Shown here: positions 25,982 to 34,149 of the stretch, in pieces
Position numbering within the stretch: position 1 is the first letter of the stretch
Layout: every line of letters starts with the position of its first letter
Origin: an uncultured bacterium
Lineage (GTDB): Bacteria > Bacillota > Clostridia > Lachnospirales > Lachnospiraceae
Length of the DNA: 37,623 nt
Direction: 5' to 3'
NCBI GenBank assembly: GCA_947063875.1
Contig: CAMSTY010000035.1
Location: 1 to 37,623 of the forward strand
Translations under genes and position numbers: made by a program
The notes under the pieces: model-generated
Seen by the model: the letters and a program-made list of their open reading frames with translations, nothing else
What the model was told of the DNA's origin: nothing
Database searches by the model: none

Positions 25982-26868
25982 CTGATTTTTTTCAGGGAGA
26001 AGGCTTATGGCGGGGTTTTGAGTCCTGGTTTTCGTTTCTGCCGAGGATCACTCTTACGAATATATTTGAAATCGTCATTATCGCGTTTCTGGTGTATGAG
26101 ATATTATACTGGATTATGAATACCCGTGCGTGGACGCTGCTGAAGGGACTTTTGGTGATCGGACTGTTCGCGGCAATGGCGGCAATTCTGAGGCTGAATA
26201 CGATTCTGTGGCTTCTGGAAAAGACCACGACGATTGCGGTGACGGCCCTGGTCATTATTTTCCAGCCGGAACTGCGAAAGGCGCTGGAGCAGCTGGGCAG
26301 CCAGAATCTGCTTGCCGGGATTCTGGCCTTTGATGACGGCAAGGAGGAGGCGGCTTTTACCGAACGTACTGCGGATGAGATTATAAGAGCGACTTTTGAG
26401 ATGGCAAAAGTAAAAACCGGTGCATTGATTGTCCTGGAACGCAATATGCCTCTCAAGGAAATCGAACGTACCGGAATAGAGATTAACGGACTGGTCAGCA
26501 GCCAGCTTCTGATCAATATTTTTGAACATAACACTCCGCTTCACGACGGGGCGGTTGTGATTCGCGGGAATCGGGTGACGGCGGCTACCTGTTATCTGCC
26601 TTTGTCGGATAATATGATGATCAGCAAAGAACTGGGTACCCGCCACCGGGCAGCAGTGGGCGTCAGTGAGGTGACGGACAGCCTGACGATTGTAGTATCG
26701 GAGGAGACCGGGCGGGTGTCTCTTGTGGAGGGCGGCATGCTGAGAAGAATCAGTGATGCGGACAGCCTGCGGGAAGCTTTGGTACGGATGGAAAAGCAGG
26801 AGGAGGCGGGAAGCAACCGGTTTAAGATTTGGAAGGGAATAAAGAAGAATGAAAGAAAGGTTGATTAA
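25978..26868 (+). CDS. cdaA: Diadenylate cyclase CdaA
   Basis: CdaA condenses two ATP to cyclic di-AMP, the second messenger controlling potassium and osmolyte balance and the cell wall. Membrane helices lie at about 25-48, 53-72 and 79-96, followed by the cytoplasmic DAC (DisA_N) domain. The catalytic DGA (190-192 in TPLHDGAVVI) and RHR (222-224 in GTRHRAAVG) motifs are intact. Length is 296 residues, a little longer than Bacillus CdaA at the C-terminus. The start overlaps the preceding membrane gene by four bases, and cdaR overlaps the end by 20 bases. The glmM usually third in this cluster is not here. Confidence 0.96.
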   Translation: MTDFFQGEGLWRGFESWFSFLPRITLTNIFEIVIIAFLVYEILYWIMNTRAWTLLKGLLVIGLFAAMAAILRLNTILWLLEKTTTIAVTALVIIFQPELRKALEQLGSQNLLAGILAFDDGKEEAAFTERTADEIIRATFEMAKVKTGALIVLERNMPLKEIERTGIEINGLVSSQLLINIFEHNTPLHDGAVVIRGNRVTAATCYLPLSDNMMISKELGTRHRAAVGVSEVTDSLTIVVSEETGRVSLVEGGMLRRISDADSLREALVRMEKQEEAGSNRFKIWKGIKKNERKVD

Positions 26869-28264
26869 TAATCTGGGACTGAAGGTTCTTTCTATCTTTT
26901 TGGCATTTATTATCTGGCTGGTGGTCGTTAATGTCTCGAATCCTCTGGTTAACCGCCGCAGGGAAGTGACGCTGGACATTGAGAATGGTGAAGTGCTGAC
27001 AGCTGCGAAAAGGGCGTATGAGATCAGCGGGAAAAGTACGGTGACGGTAAGCTTTGACATCCATACCAGGGATGAATATAAGATTCAGCTATCCGATTTC
27101 AGGGCCTACATAGACCTCTCGGAACTCTATGATGTGACGGGTTCCGTGCCGGTGAAGGTGGAGGTTTTGAATAATGACAATATTTACAGTAATGTGACAG
27201 CAAAACCGGGAGTAGTCCGGGTGGAGACAGAGGAGATCCAGACCAAGCCGTTTGAACTGGTGGCAGACGTGCATGGGGCGGCTGCGGACGGTTACGCATT
27301 CGGCAGTGTAGCCCTCTCGCCGGATACGGTGATTGTGGAAGGCCCGATCTCTCAGGTAGGCCTGATTAACCATGTAGGTGTGAGGATTCAGGCAGACGAT
27401 CTGGCCGGTGACGTGGAAGGACATACGGGTCTGGTATTTTATGATGCCAACGGCAACGAACTGGAGGTGGATGACCGGGTATACACCAATGTGGACGAGA
27501 CAGGAATTGATTATAAGCTATATGTAAATAAGGTAAAAGAACTGCTGCTGGATTTTGAGGTGTCAGGAAGCGTGGCGCCGAATTATCGCTATACAGGGGT
27601 GGAGTGTTCCCGGCGGAGGATACCTGTGACGGGTTCCCGTTCCGTACTGTCTTCCGTCAATACGCTTACGATCCCGGCGTCCGTGCTGGATCTTGACGGG
27701 GCATCCTCGGATCAGGTCATTACCGTGGACATCCGTGATTATCTGCCGGAAGGCGTAGAACTTGCCGATGCGGAAGACCCGATGATTGAAGTCCGCCTGC
27801 AGGTGGAACCCATGGTGACCAGGGTTATGGAACTGATTGAAAGAGACATTACCATGGTCGGCCAGGAAGAGGACCGGTATTATCGTCTGGTGCCTTCCCG
27901 GGTGGAAGTGACCATACAGGGTCTGAGTGAGGAACTCGCCGGCTTAACGGAAGCAGATTTGGGGGCGGTGATAGATTTGGAAGGCCTGGAGGTCGGTATT
28001 CATCCGGCCAGTATGGAGTTTTCGGAGAGTGATATATTCACGGTGGTTTCCCAGCAGGAGTTTCAGATTGAGGTAACGCTGCGCAACGGCGTGGTGGAGG
28101 CGGGGACGCAATCCCCGGAGGCCTCGGAAGCGGAGAGTGAGAGCGGGGGGACTTCACTTTCTTCAGCAAGAGAGCCGGGATTGACGGAGCCGGCGGCGGA
28201 GGCGGGAGTTACTTCCGGCTCTGTGACAGCAGAGACATCAGCAGAGGACACGGCATCGGAGTAG
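26849..28264 (+). CDS. cdaR: CdaA regulatory protein CdaR (YbbR repeats)
   Basis: CdaR is a membrane-anchored extracytoplasmic protein that modulates CdaA. One N-terminal helix (LKVLSIFLAFIIWLVVVNVS, about 11-30) is followed by several YbbR repeats of about 80 residues to about 405; IDLSELYDVTGSVPVKVEV and the later VIDLEGLEVGIHPASMEF are typical repeat ends. The last 60 residues are a low-complexity Ser/Glu/Ala/Thr tail (SEAESESGG...), unusual but common in this clade. It overlaps cdaA by 20 bases and is 471 residues long. ptsH follows after 20 bases. Confidence 0.93.
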   Translation: MKERLINNLGLKVLSIFLAFIIWLVVVNVSNPLVNRRREVTLDIENGEVLTAAKRAYEISGKSTVTVSFDIHTRDEYKIQLSDFRAYIDLSELYDVTGSVPVKVEVLNNDNIYSNVTAKPGVVRVETEEIQTKPFELVADVHGAAADGYAFGSVALSPDTVIVEGPISQVGLINHVGVRIQADDLAGDVEGHTGLVFYDANGNELEVDDRVYTNVDETGIDYKLYVNKVKELLLDFEVSGSVAPNYRYTGVECSRRRIPVTGSRSVLSSVNTLTIPASVLDLDGASSDQVITVDIRDYLPEGVELADAEDPMIEVRLQVEPMVTRVMELIERDITMVGQEEDRYYRLVPSRVEVTIQGLSEELAGLTEADLGAVIDLEGLEVGIHPASMEFSESDIFTVVSQQEFQIEVTLRNGVVEAGTQSPEASEAESESGGTSLSSAREPGLTEPAAEAGVTSGSVTAETSAEDTASE

Positions 28265-28284
28265 ACAATGAAAAGAGGGATAAA

Positions 28285-28548
28285 GTGATTAGCAAAAACG
28301 TTACGATAAGAAATGCATCTGGTCTTCATCTGCGGCCGACCGGTATGCTGTGCAATGAGGCGATCAAATATCAATCGTCGGTAAAATTCAAGTCTCACAA
28401 TAATCTGACCAATGCAAAGAGCGTGCTGAGCGTGCTGGGGGCCTGCATCAAATGTGGTGATGAGATTGAGTTCGTGTGTGAGGGACCCGATGAAGAGGAG
28501 GCGCTTGCGGCGATGGTCCGACTGGTGGAGAGCGGCTTAGGGGAGTAA
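28285..28548 (+). CDS. ptsH: Phosphocarrier protein HPr
   Basis: HPr passes phosphate from enzyme I to the sugar-specific EII proteins. The 87-residue product has the active His15 in NASGLHLRPTGML and Ser46 in NAKSVLSVLG, the site of HPr kinase in Firmicutes. The start is GTG with AGAGGGA four bases upstream; the ATG at 28268 is in another frame and stops at once. It is downstream of cdaR in the same block and 108 bases before ptsI. Ser46 indicates a role in catabolite control with CcpA. A Crh-like paralogue would lack His15, so this is HPr. Confidence 0.94.
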   Translation: MISKNVTIRNASGLHLRPTGMLCNEAIKYQSSVKFKSHNNLTNAKSVLSVLGACIKCGDEIEFVCEGPDEEEALAAMVRLVESGLGE

Positions 28549-28603
28549 TGCAGGGCCGCTTCCCGGATGGGATTTATTCAGGGAGCGATTTGGCTGTGCC
28601 TGT

Positions 28604-28633
28604 TTTAGACATGGCCGAATGGTTGCATATAAT
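28604..28633 (+). promoter_or_regulatory. Possible internal promoter of ptsI
   Basis: A perfect TATAAT (28628-28633) lies in the ptsH-ptsI gap with TTTAGA (28604-28609, four of six) 18 bases upstream. The ptsI ribosome site AAGGAGGAG follows only about 8 bases later, so a transcript from here would have a very short leader. Confidence 0.4.
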
Positions 28634-28656
28634 AATTAATAAGGAGGAGTTTAGGC

Positions 28657-30372
28657 ATGTTGAAAGGAACAAATGCTTCTTCCGGTATCGGCATCGGGAC
28701 TGCCGTGATCGTGGAAGAAGCGGAATTGGTGATTGAAAAGAAGACAATTACCGATACGGATGCTGAGGTCTTGCGTTTTAAGGGAGCGCTGGACAAGACA
28801 ATGAAGGACACGGAAGCGCTGGCGGCAGATCTGGCCACCCGAGTGGGGGAGAAAGAGGCCGAGATTCTGCAGGGACATCTGATGCTTTTGATGGACCCGA
28901 TGCTGACCGGAGAGATTGAGAATACGATCAAAGGCGAGAGCATTTGCAGCGAGTTTGCCATTGAGATGGTCTGCACGATGTATGCCAACGTTTTTGCCGG
29001 CATGGATGACGAATTGATGCAGCAGCGCGCTACCGATATGAGAGATATCAAGACCCGGATGCAGCGTGTGCTTCTGGGTGTGGAATCCGTGGATATTGCG
29101 TCTTTGCCGGAGGGGAGCATTCTGATCGCGAAGGATCTCACTCCGTCTATGACTGCCGGTATTAATCCCAAAAACGTGGTAGGTATCGTTACCGAATTGG
29201 GCGGCAAGACTTCTCACAGCGCGATTCTGGCACGTGCGCTGGAGATCCCGGCAGTAGTCGCCGTCAGTGATTTCCTGACACAGGTAAAAAATGGGGAACG
29301 GGTAATCCTGGATGGCGATACCGGTATTGTCTATGTGAATCCGGATGCGGCCGTCGAAGGGGAGTATACGGCTAAAAGGGATGCACTTTTGGCAGAGAAG
29401 AAAGAACTTGAGAAATATATCGGCAAGCCGACGGTTACCAAGGATGGAGTTACCGTGGAACTGGTAGCCAATATCGGCAAGCCGAAGGATGTGGAAAAGG
29501 TACTCCAGTACGACGGAGAAGGGGTAGGTTTGTTCCGGACGGAGTTCTTATTCATGGACCGCAATTCCATGCCGACAGAGGAGGAACAGTTCGAGGCATA
29601 TAAGAAGGTTGCGGAGGCGCTGGAGGGGAAGCCGGTGATTATCCGTACCCTGGATATCGGCGGGGACAAAGAGATTCCTTATATGGGACTTGAGAAGGAT
29701 GAAAACCCATTCCTTGGATACCGGGCCATCCGTCTTTGCCTGGACCGCAAGGAGGATATTTACAAACCGCAGCTGCGTGCATTGCTGAGGGCCAGCGCTT
29801 ACGGCAATATCAAGATCATGATTCCCCTGGTTACCTGTATTGACGAATACAGAGAGGCAAAGATGCTGATTGACGAGCTGAAACTGGAACTGGACCGTCA
29901 GGGGATTGCCTACAACAAAAAGATCCAGGTGGGTATTATGGTGGAGACGGCAGCGGCATCCCTGATTGCGGATATCTTCGCCAAAGAGGTGGATTTCTTT
30001 AGTATCGGTACCAATGACCTGACTCAATACACCATGTCCGTGGACAGGGGAAATGACAAGATTTCTTATCTGTATTCCACATTCAATCCGGCAGTGCTGC
30101 GCAGCATTCGCAGAATTATCACCTGTGCCCGCGAGGCGGGAATTATGGTGGGGATGTGCGGTGAGGCGGCCAGCGACCCGATGATGATTCCGCTTCTCCT
30201 GGCGTTTGGACTGAATGAGTTCAGCATGAGTGCATCGGCGATTTTGTACTCCAGGAAGCTGATTACCAGCCTGAGCACGGAGGAACTGAAAGCTGTGGCG
30301 GATAAGGCTATGAGTTTTGCTACTACAAAGGAAGTAGAAGATTATATGCGTGAGTTTGTTGCGGGACTGTAA
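28657..30372 (+). CDS. ptsI: PTS enzyme I (PEP-protein phosphotransferase)
   Basis: Enzyme I takes phosphate from PEP and gives it to HPr. The N-terminal HPr-binding domain precedes the phosphohistidine domain with LGGKTSHSAILARALEIP (His187). The PEP-binding barrel follows with GEGVGLFRTEFLFMDR, GTNDLTQYTMSVDRGND and the catalytic Cys in VGMCGEAASDP. The 571 residues are complete. AAGGAGGAG stands 7 bases before the ATG. The order ptsH-ptsI is usual, but here the pair sits behind cdaA-cdaR. A terminator hairpin lies about 60 bases downstream. Confidence 0.97.
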   Translation: MLKGTNASSGIGIGTAVIVEEAELVIEKKTITDTDAEVLRFKGALDKTMKDTEALAADLATRVGEKEAEILQGHLMLLMDPMLTGEIENTIKGESICSEFAIEMVCTMYANVFAGMDDELMQQRATDMRDIKTRMQRVLLGVESVDIASLPEGSILIAKDLTPSMTAGINPKNVVGIVTELGGKTSHSAILARALEIPAVVAVSDFLTQVKNGERVILDGDTGIVYVNPDAAVEGEYTAKRDALLAEKKELEKYIGKPTVTKDGVTVELVANIGKPKDVEKVLQYDGEGVGLFRTEFLFMDRNSMPTEEEQFEAYKKVAEALEGKPVIIRTLDIGGDKEIPYMGLEKDENPFLGYRAIRLCLDRKEDIYKPQLRALLRASAYGNIKIMIPLVTCIDEYREAKMLIDELKLELDRQGIAYNKKIQVGIMVETAAASLIADIFAKEVDFFSIGTNDLTQYTMSVDRGNDKISYLYSTFNPAVLRSIRRIITCAREAGIMVGMCGEAASDPMMIPLLLAFGLNEFSMSASAILYSRKLITSLSTEELKAVADKAMSFATTKEVEDYMREFVAGL

Positions 30373-30432
30373 TCGTCGATCCGGCGAGATGCGTCACTGA
30401 CATGCTTTGTCAGATATTCCGTAAGACAGGTT

Positions 30433-30466
30433 ATGGCTGCCACACTCCCATGTGGCAGCCATTTCT
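30433..30466 (+). terminator. Terminator after ptsI
   Basis: ATGGCTGCCACA (30433-30444) and TGTGGCAGCCAT (30451-30462) form a perfect 12-bp stem with a 6-base loop, followed by TTTCT. The first ATG of the next open frame is the first three bases of this stem, which makes it an unlikely start codon. Confidence 0.8.
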
Positions 30467-30522
30467 ACAGATATGCCTGGCAGTTTCCAAAACAAAGAAC
30501 GCAGGATAGGATGGATGGTCGT

Positions 30523-31812
30523 ATGATAGTTTATTTGATCAGCTATACGGGAAGTTTCTTTCTGGCAGGAAGAGGGCAATATTATCTGTCCGGGATTCTT
30601 CTGCTGCTGGCCGCCGTGTGGCTTTATGTCCGGGATTACCGCCACTCAAAGAATCTGATTCATTTAAGAGGGATCTTTTCCCTGTTCTGGGTCGGGGGGC
30701 AGGGGTTGGCCTGCCTTAAGCTGAGCCGTCTGCAGGAGGACTGGCAGCTGATGACATGGGTTTGTATGGCATTGGCTTTTGTGGGGTTCTGGGGTGTGTT
30801 TGAATTGCTGAGCAGGACATATGGGACAGGGTACGACAGCCACAGCAGATGGAGAAGTTTTGCAGGGGCCCCCAAACCGGTATATCATATGGTTTGCGGA
30901 GTGACGGCGATTTCTCTGGCCGCTTTTTTAACGGAAGCGGTGGTTTTGGGGTATGTGCCCCTGTTTTTGCGGGGAGTGCCGCACGCATATTCGGAGTTTC
31001 ACCTGACGGGCGTTCACTATATCACGGTATCCTGTGTCCTGGTGCCGTCCCTGACGGTCCTGCATATCCATATGGAGCGGGGAAGAGGCAGTGAAAGAAG
31101 GATGCTCACCGCTCTGCTTATGACAGGGATTGCGCTGATGATTCCGATTCTCTGTGTTTCCCGGTTTCAGTTTGTATTTGCGGTATTGCTGGCAGGCTTC
31201 ACCTATATTTCCCTGCAGAAACAGTTCAGTCCGGTTTATCTGAGCATTCTGATCGTGGTGGTGATTCCGGTTTACCTGATCCTGTCAGTGGCAAGGAGCC
31301 ATGATGTAGAGTACTTAAACGGCATTTTTGAGATGAAATATGCAACAATGCCGATTTTCGTCACTCAGCCGTATATGTATATTGCCAATAATTATGATAA
31401 TTTCAACTGTCTGGTTGAGGCGCTTCCCAGACATACTTTCGGGATTCGGGGATTGTTTCCTTTGTGGGCGCTGTCCGGGTTAAAATTTGTGTTTCCGCAG
31501 CTGATCAATTTTCCGATTTATGTGAATAAGAAAGAACTGACAACTCTGACTATGTTTTATGATGCCTATTATGATTTTGGATGGCTGGGTGTGCTGGTAT
31601 TTTCCTGCGCGCTGGGGGCGGCGGCATATTTGCTGACGATTAAACTGCGGGAAATGCGAAACCCTATGGGGTATCTCTTGTACGCACAGCTGGGGGCATA
31701 TCTGATGCTGTCTTTTTTCACCACCTGGTTCAGCAATACAACCACCTGGTTTTATCTGATTCTGACCGGAGTGATGGCAGTTTATTACTATTGGAGTGAA
31801 CGACACAGATAA
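30523..31812 (+). CDS. Wzy-like oligosaccharide repeat unit polymerase
   Basis: This polytopic membrane protein of about 429 residues has ten or more hydrophobic helices and a large outer loop in the second half (about 270-370). The loop contains VARSHDVEYLNGIFEMKYA, TQPYMYIANNYDNFN and a later FYDAYYDFGWLGVLVF. The last block is a hallmark of O-antigen/capsule polymerases (O-ag_pol_Wzy type). The exact start is unsure: ATG 30523 has GGATGG upstream and ATG 30511 is the alternative; earlier ones lie in the ptsI terminator. No glycosyltransferase, flippase or other sugar genes are nearby, so its glycan is unknown. An aminotransferase follows after 14 bases. Confidence 0.8.
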   Translation: MIVYLISYTGSFFLAGRGQYYLSGILLLLAAVWLYVRDYRHSKNLIHLRGIFSLFWVGGQGLACLKLSRLQEDWQLMTWVCMALAFVGFWGVFELLSRTYGTGYDSHSRWRSFAGAPKPVYHMVCGVTAISLAAFLTEAVVLGYVPLFLRGVPHAYSEFHLTGVHYITVSCVLVPSLTVLHIHMERGRGSERRMLTALLMTGIALMIPILCVSRFQFVFAVLLAGFTYISLQKQFSPVYLSILIVVVIPVYLILSVARSHDVEYLNGIFEMKYATMPIFVTQPYMYIANNYDNFNCLVEALPRHTFGIRGLFPLWALSGLKFVFPQLINFPIYVNKKELTTLTMFYDAYYDFGWLGVLVFSCALGAAAYLLTIKLREMRNPMGYLLYAQLGAYLMLSFFTTWFSNTTTWFYLILTGVMAVYYYWSERHR

Positions 31813-31826
31813 GGGAGGACGAGGAA

Positions 31827-33041
31827 ATGATTTCAGAAAAAATGAGGCCGCTGGTGGAAAATAATTCCGTGATCCGTGTGATGTTTGAGGAGGGGAAGCG
31901 TCTGGCCGCCATATACGGGGCCGAAAATGTGTATGATTTCAGTCTGGGCAACCCCAATGTAGCGGCGCCGCCGGAGGTGGAAGAGTCGATCCTGGAGATC
32001 CTGCGGGAGGAAGACCCTACATTTGTTCATGGCTATATGAGCAATGCCGGTTACGAGGACGTGCGGGAAACCATCGCTCATTCCTTGAATGAACGTTTCG
32101 GCACGAATTTTGGCGTTTCTAATATTTTGATGACAGTAGGCGCTGCCAGCGGCCTCAATATCATTCTGAAGACGATTCTGGACCCGGGTCAGGAAGTGAT
32201 GGCATTTGCGCCATATTTCGTGGAGTACGGCAATTATGTGCGTAATTATGACGGAAAACTGGTTGTGGTTTCACCTAATACGGTTGACTTTCAGCCGAAT
32301 CTGGAAGAGTTTGCCCAAAAGGTCACTCCTAGGACGAAAGCGGTGATTATCAACACGCCCAACAATCCGACCGGCGTGGTGTATTCGGATGAAACCTTAA
32401 AAAAACTGGCGGAGATCCTGAGAAAGAAGGAAGAAGAATTCGGCATCACGATTGTCCTGATCTCGGATGAACCTTACCGGGAACTGGCTTATGACGGCGT
32501 AGTGGTCCCGTATGTGACAAAATACTATGCGGACACCGTGATCTGCTACTCTTACAGCAAATCGTTGTCTCTGCCGGGAGAACGGATCGGGTATCTGGTG
32601 ATTCCGGATGAGCTGCAGGATAGCGGGGCAGTGTTCACGGCGGCGACGATTGCCAACCGGGTTCTGGGAAGCGTAAACGCCCCGTCCCTGATGCAGAGAG
32701 TCATCAAACGCTGCATCGAAAAAGGCGCGTCGGTGAACCTGGAGGCCTATGACAGAAACCGGAACCGGCTGTATGAGGGATTGAAGGAATGCGGCTTTTC
32801 CTGTATTCGCCCGGAAGGGGCTTTTTACCTTTTTGTCCAGTCGCCGGTTGCGGATGAAAAGGAATTCTGCAGCAAGGCGTCGGCCCATAATCTTTTGCTG
32901 GTACCGGGCAGTTCTTTTGCCTGCCCCGGGTATGTACGTATTGCTTACTGCGTATCCTATGAACAGATTGAACGTTCCCTGCCTGCGTTCCGGGCGTTGG
33001 CGCGGGAGTATGGGCTGGGGACAGTGGAGGACAAGGCATGA
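31827..33041 (+). CDS. PLP-dependent class I/II aminotransferase (AspC-like)
   Basis: This fold-type I aminotransferase of 404 residues transfers amino groups between an amino acid and a 2-oxo acid. Visible are the substrate-binding FSLGNPN, TVGAASGLN for the cofactor phosphate, INTPNNPTGVVY with the conserved Asn, ISDEPYREL with the cofactor-ring Asp, and the Schiff-base Lys245 in YSYSKSLSLPGERIG. It resembles aspartate/aromatic aminotransferases; the preferred substrate cannot be read. AAGGGAGGA precedes the ATG. The stop overlaps the start of the HisC-like gene (ATGA), so two aminotransferases are made in tandem. Confidence 0.9.
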   Translation: MISEKMRPLVENNSVIRVMFEEGKRLAAIYGAENVYDFSLGNPNVAAPPEVEESILEILREEDPTFVHGYMSNAGYEDVRETIAHSLNERFGTNFGVSNILMTVGAASGLNIILKTILDPGQEVMAFAPYFVEYGNYVRNYDGKLVVVSPNTVDFQPNLEEFAQKVTPRTKAVIINTPNNPTGVVYSDETLKKLAEILRKKEEEFGITIVLISDEPYRELAYDGVVVPYVTKYYADTVICYSYSKSLSLPGERIGYLVIPDELQDSGAVFTAATIANRVLGSVNAPSLMQRVIKRCIEKGASVNLEAYDRNRNRLYEGLKECGFSCIRPEGAFYLFVQSPVADEKEFCSKASAHNLLLVPGSSFACPGYVRIAYCVSYEQIERSLPAFRALAREYGLGTVEDKA

Positions 33042-34096
33042 AAATGTGGGAAAAAAACATCAGAAGGGTAGTTCCCTATGTACCAGGAGACCAGCCGTCA
33101 GGAGACAGGCTGATCAAGCTGAATACGAATGAGAATCCGTACCCTCCGGCGCCAGGAGTGGAGAAGGCGTTGAGGGAGATGGATTATGACCGGCTGCGCA
33201 AATATCCGGACCCGGCGGCCCGGGCGCTGACCGGCAGCCTGGCAGAATACTATGGGGTGGGAACGGACCAGGTGTTTGTGGGGGTTGGTTCGGATGACGT
33301 GCTGGCGATGGCTTTTCTGACCTTTTTCAATTCCTCAAAACCGGTGCTGTTTCCGGATGTGACTTATTCCTTTTACAAAGTGTGGGCGGAACTCTTCGGG
33401 ATTCCTTATGAGACCCCTGCCCTGGATGATGATTTTCGTATTTGCGGGGCAGATTATTACAGGGAAAACGGCGGAGTGATCTTTCCGAATCCTAACGCGC
33501 CTACCGGGCTTTTGCTTGGCTTGGACCAGGTAGAGGATATCGTATGGCACAATCAGGATGTGGTGGTGATTGTGGATGAGGCGTACATTGATTTCGGAGG
33601 GGATAGCGCGCTGCCTTTGCTGGAACGCTATGAGAACCTGCTGGTGGTGCAGACCTTTAGCAAGGCACGTTCCATGGCAGGGATGCGGATTGGCTTTGCG
33701 ATCGGAAACCCTTCCCTGATTCGCGCCCTGAACGATGTAAAATATTCTTACAATTCCTATACCATGAATATGCCGTCGTTGGTTCTGGGAGCGGAGTCGG
33801 TGAAGGATGAAAGGTATTTCCGAAACACCGTTGCCAAGATTGTGGATACCAGGGAACGGGCGAAATCAAGGCTTCGCAGGCTGGGATTTTCTTTTCCGGA
33901 TTCCATGTCCAATTTTATTTTTGCCAGACATGAGACGGCGCCGGCATCGGAACTTTTCGAGGCATTGAAGGAAAGGCAGATCTATGTCAGATATTTTGCG
34001 CAGCCGCGGCTGGAGAATTATCTGAGGATTACGATCGGTACAGACGAGGAGATGGAGGAACTGTATCATTTTTTGGAAGATTATCTGAAAAGATGA
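33038..34096 (+). CDS. hisC: Histidinol-phosphate aminotransferase-like protein
   Basis: HisC converts imidazole acetol phosphate and glutamate to histidinol phosphate. The 352 residues begin with RRVVPYVPGDQPSGDRLIKL and NTNENPYPPAP, a HisC signature. GVGSDDVLAMAF, the NPNAPTG motif, VDEAYIDFGG and the Schiff-base Lys209 in TFSKARSMAGMRIGFAIG follow. Start 33038 overlaps the previous stop; an alternative ATG lies two codons later. No other histidine genes are nearby, so it might serve aromatic amino acids or another pathway; HisC-like enzymes are known to be versatile. The symbol is given on family grounds. Confidence 0.85.
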   Translation: MKMWEKNIRRVVPYVPGDQPSGDRLIKLNTNENPYPPAPGVEKALREMDYDRLRKYPDPAARALTGSLAEYYGVGTDQVFVGVGSDDVLAMAFLTFFNSSKPVLFPDVTYSFYKVWAELFGIPYETPALDDDFRICGADYYRENGGVIFPNPNAPTGLLLGLDQVEDIVWHNQDVVVIVDEAYIDFGGDSALPLLERYENLLVVQTFSKARSMAGMRIGFAIGNPSLIRALNDVKYSYNSYTMNMPSLVLGAESVKDERYFRNTVAKIVDTRERAKSRLRRLGFSFPDSMSNFIFARHETAPASELFEALKERQIYVRYFAQPRLENYLRITIGTDEEMEELYHFLEDYLKR

Positions 34097-34149
34097 ATCC
34101 CAAAGTCGTTGTGTCGGATTCTTGAGAGCAGATATAGGCAGGTGAGCAG

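Noticed and set aside
28657..30372. A second PPDK or PEP synthase copy
   Set aside because: The N-terminal HPr-binding domain, length of 571 residues and adjacent ptsH identify it as PTS enzyme I.
30433..30522. Upstream extension of the Wzy-like protein to the first ATG
   Set aside because: That ATG is the first three bases of the perfect 12-bp stem of the ptsI terminator and has no ribosome site.
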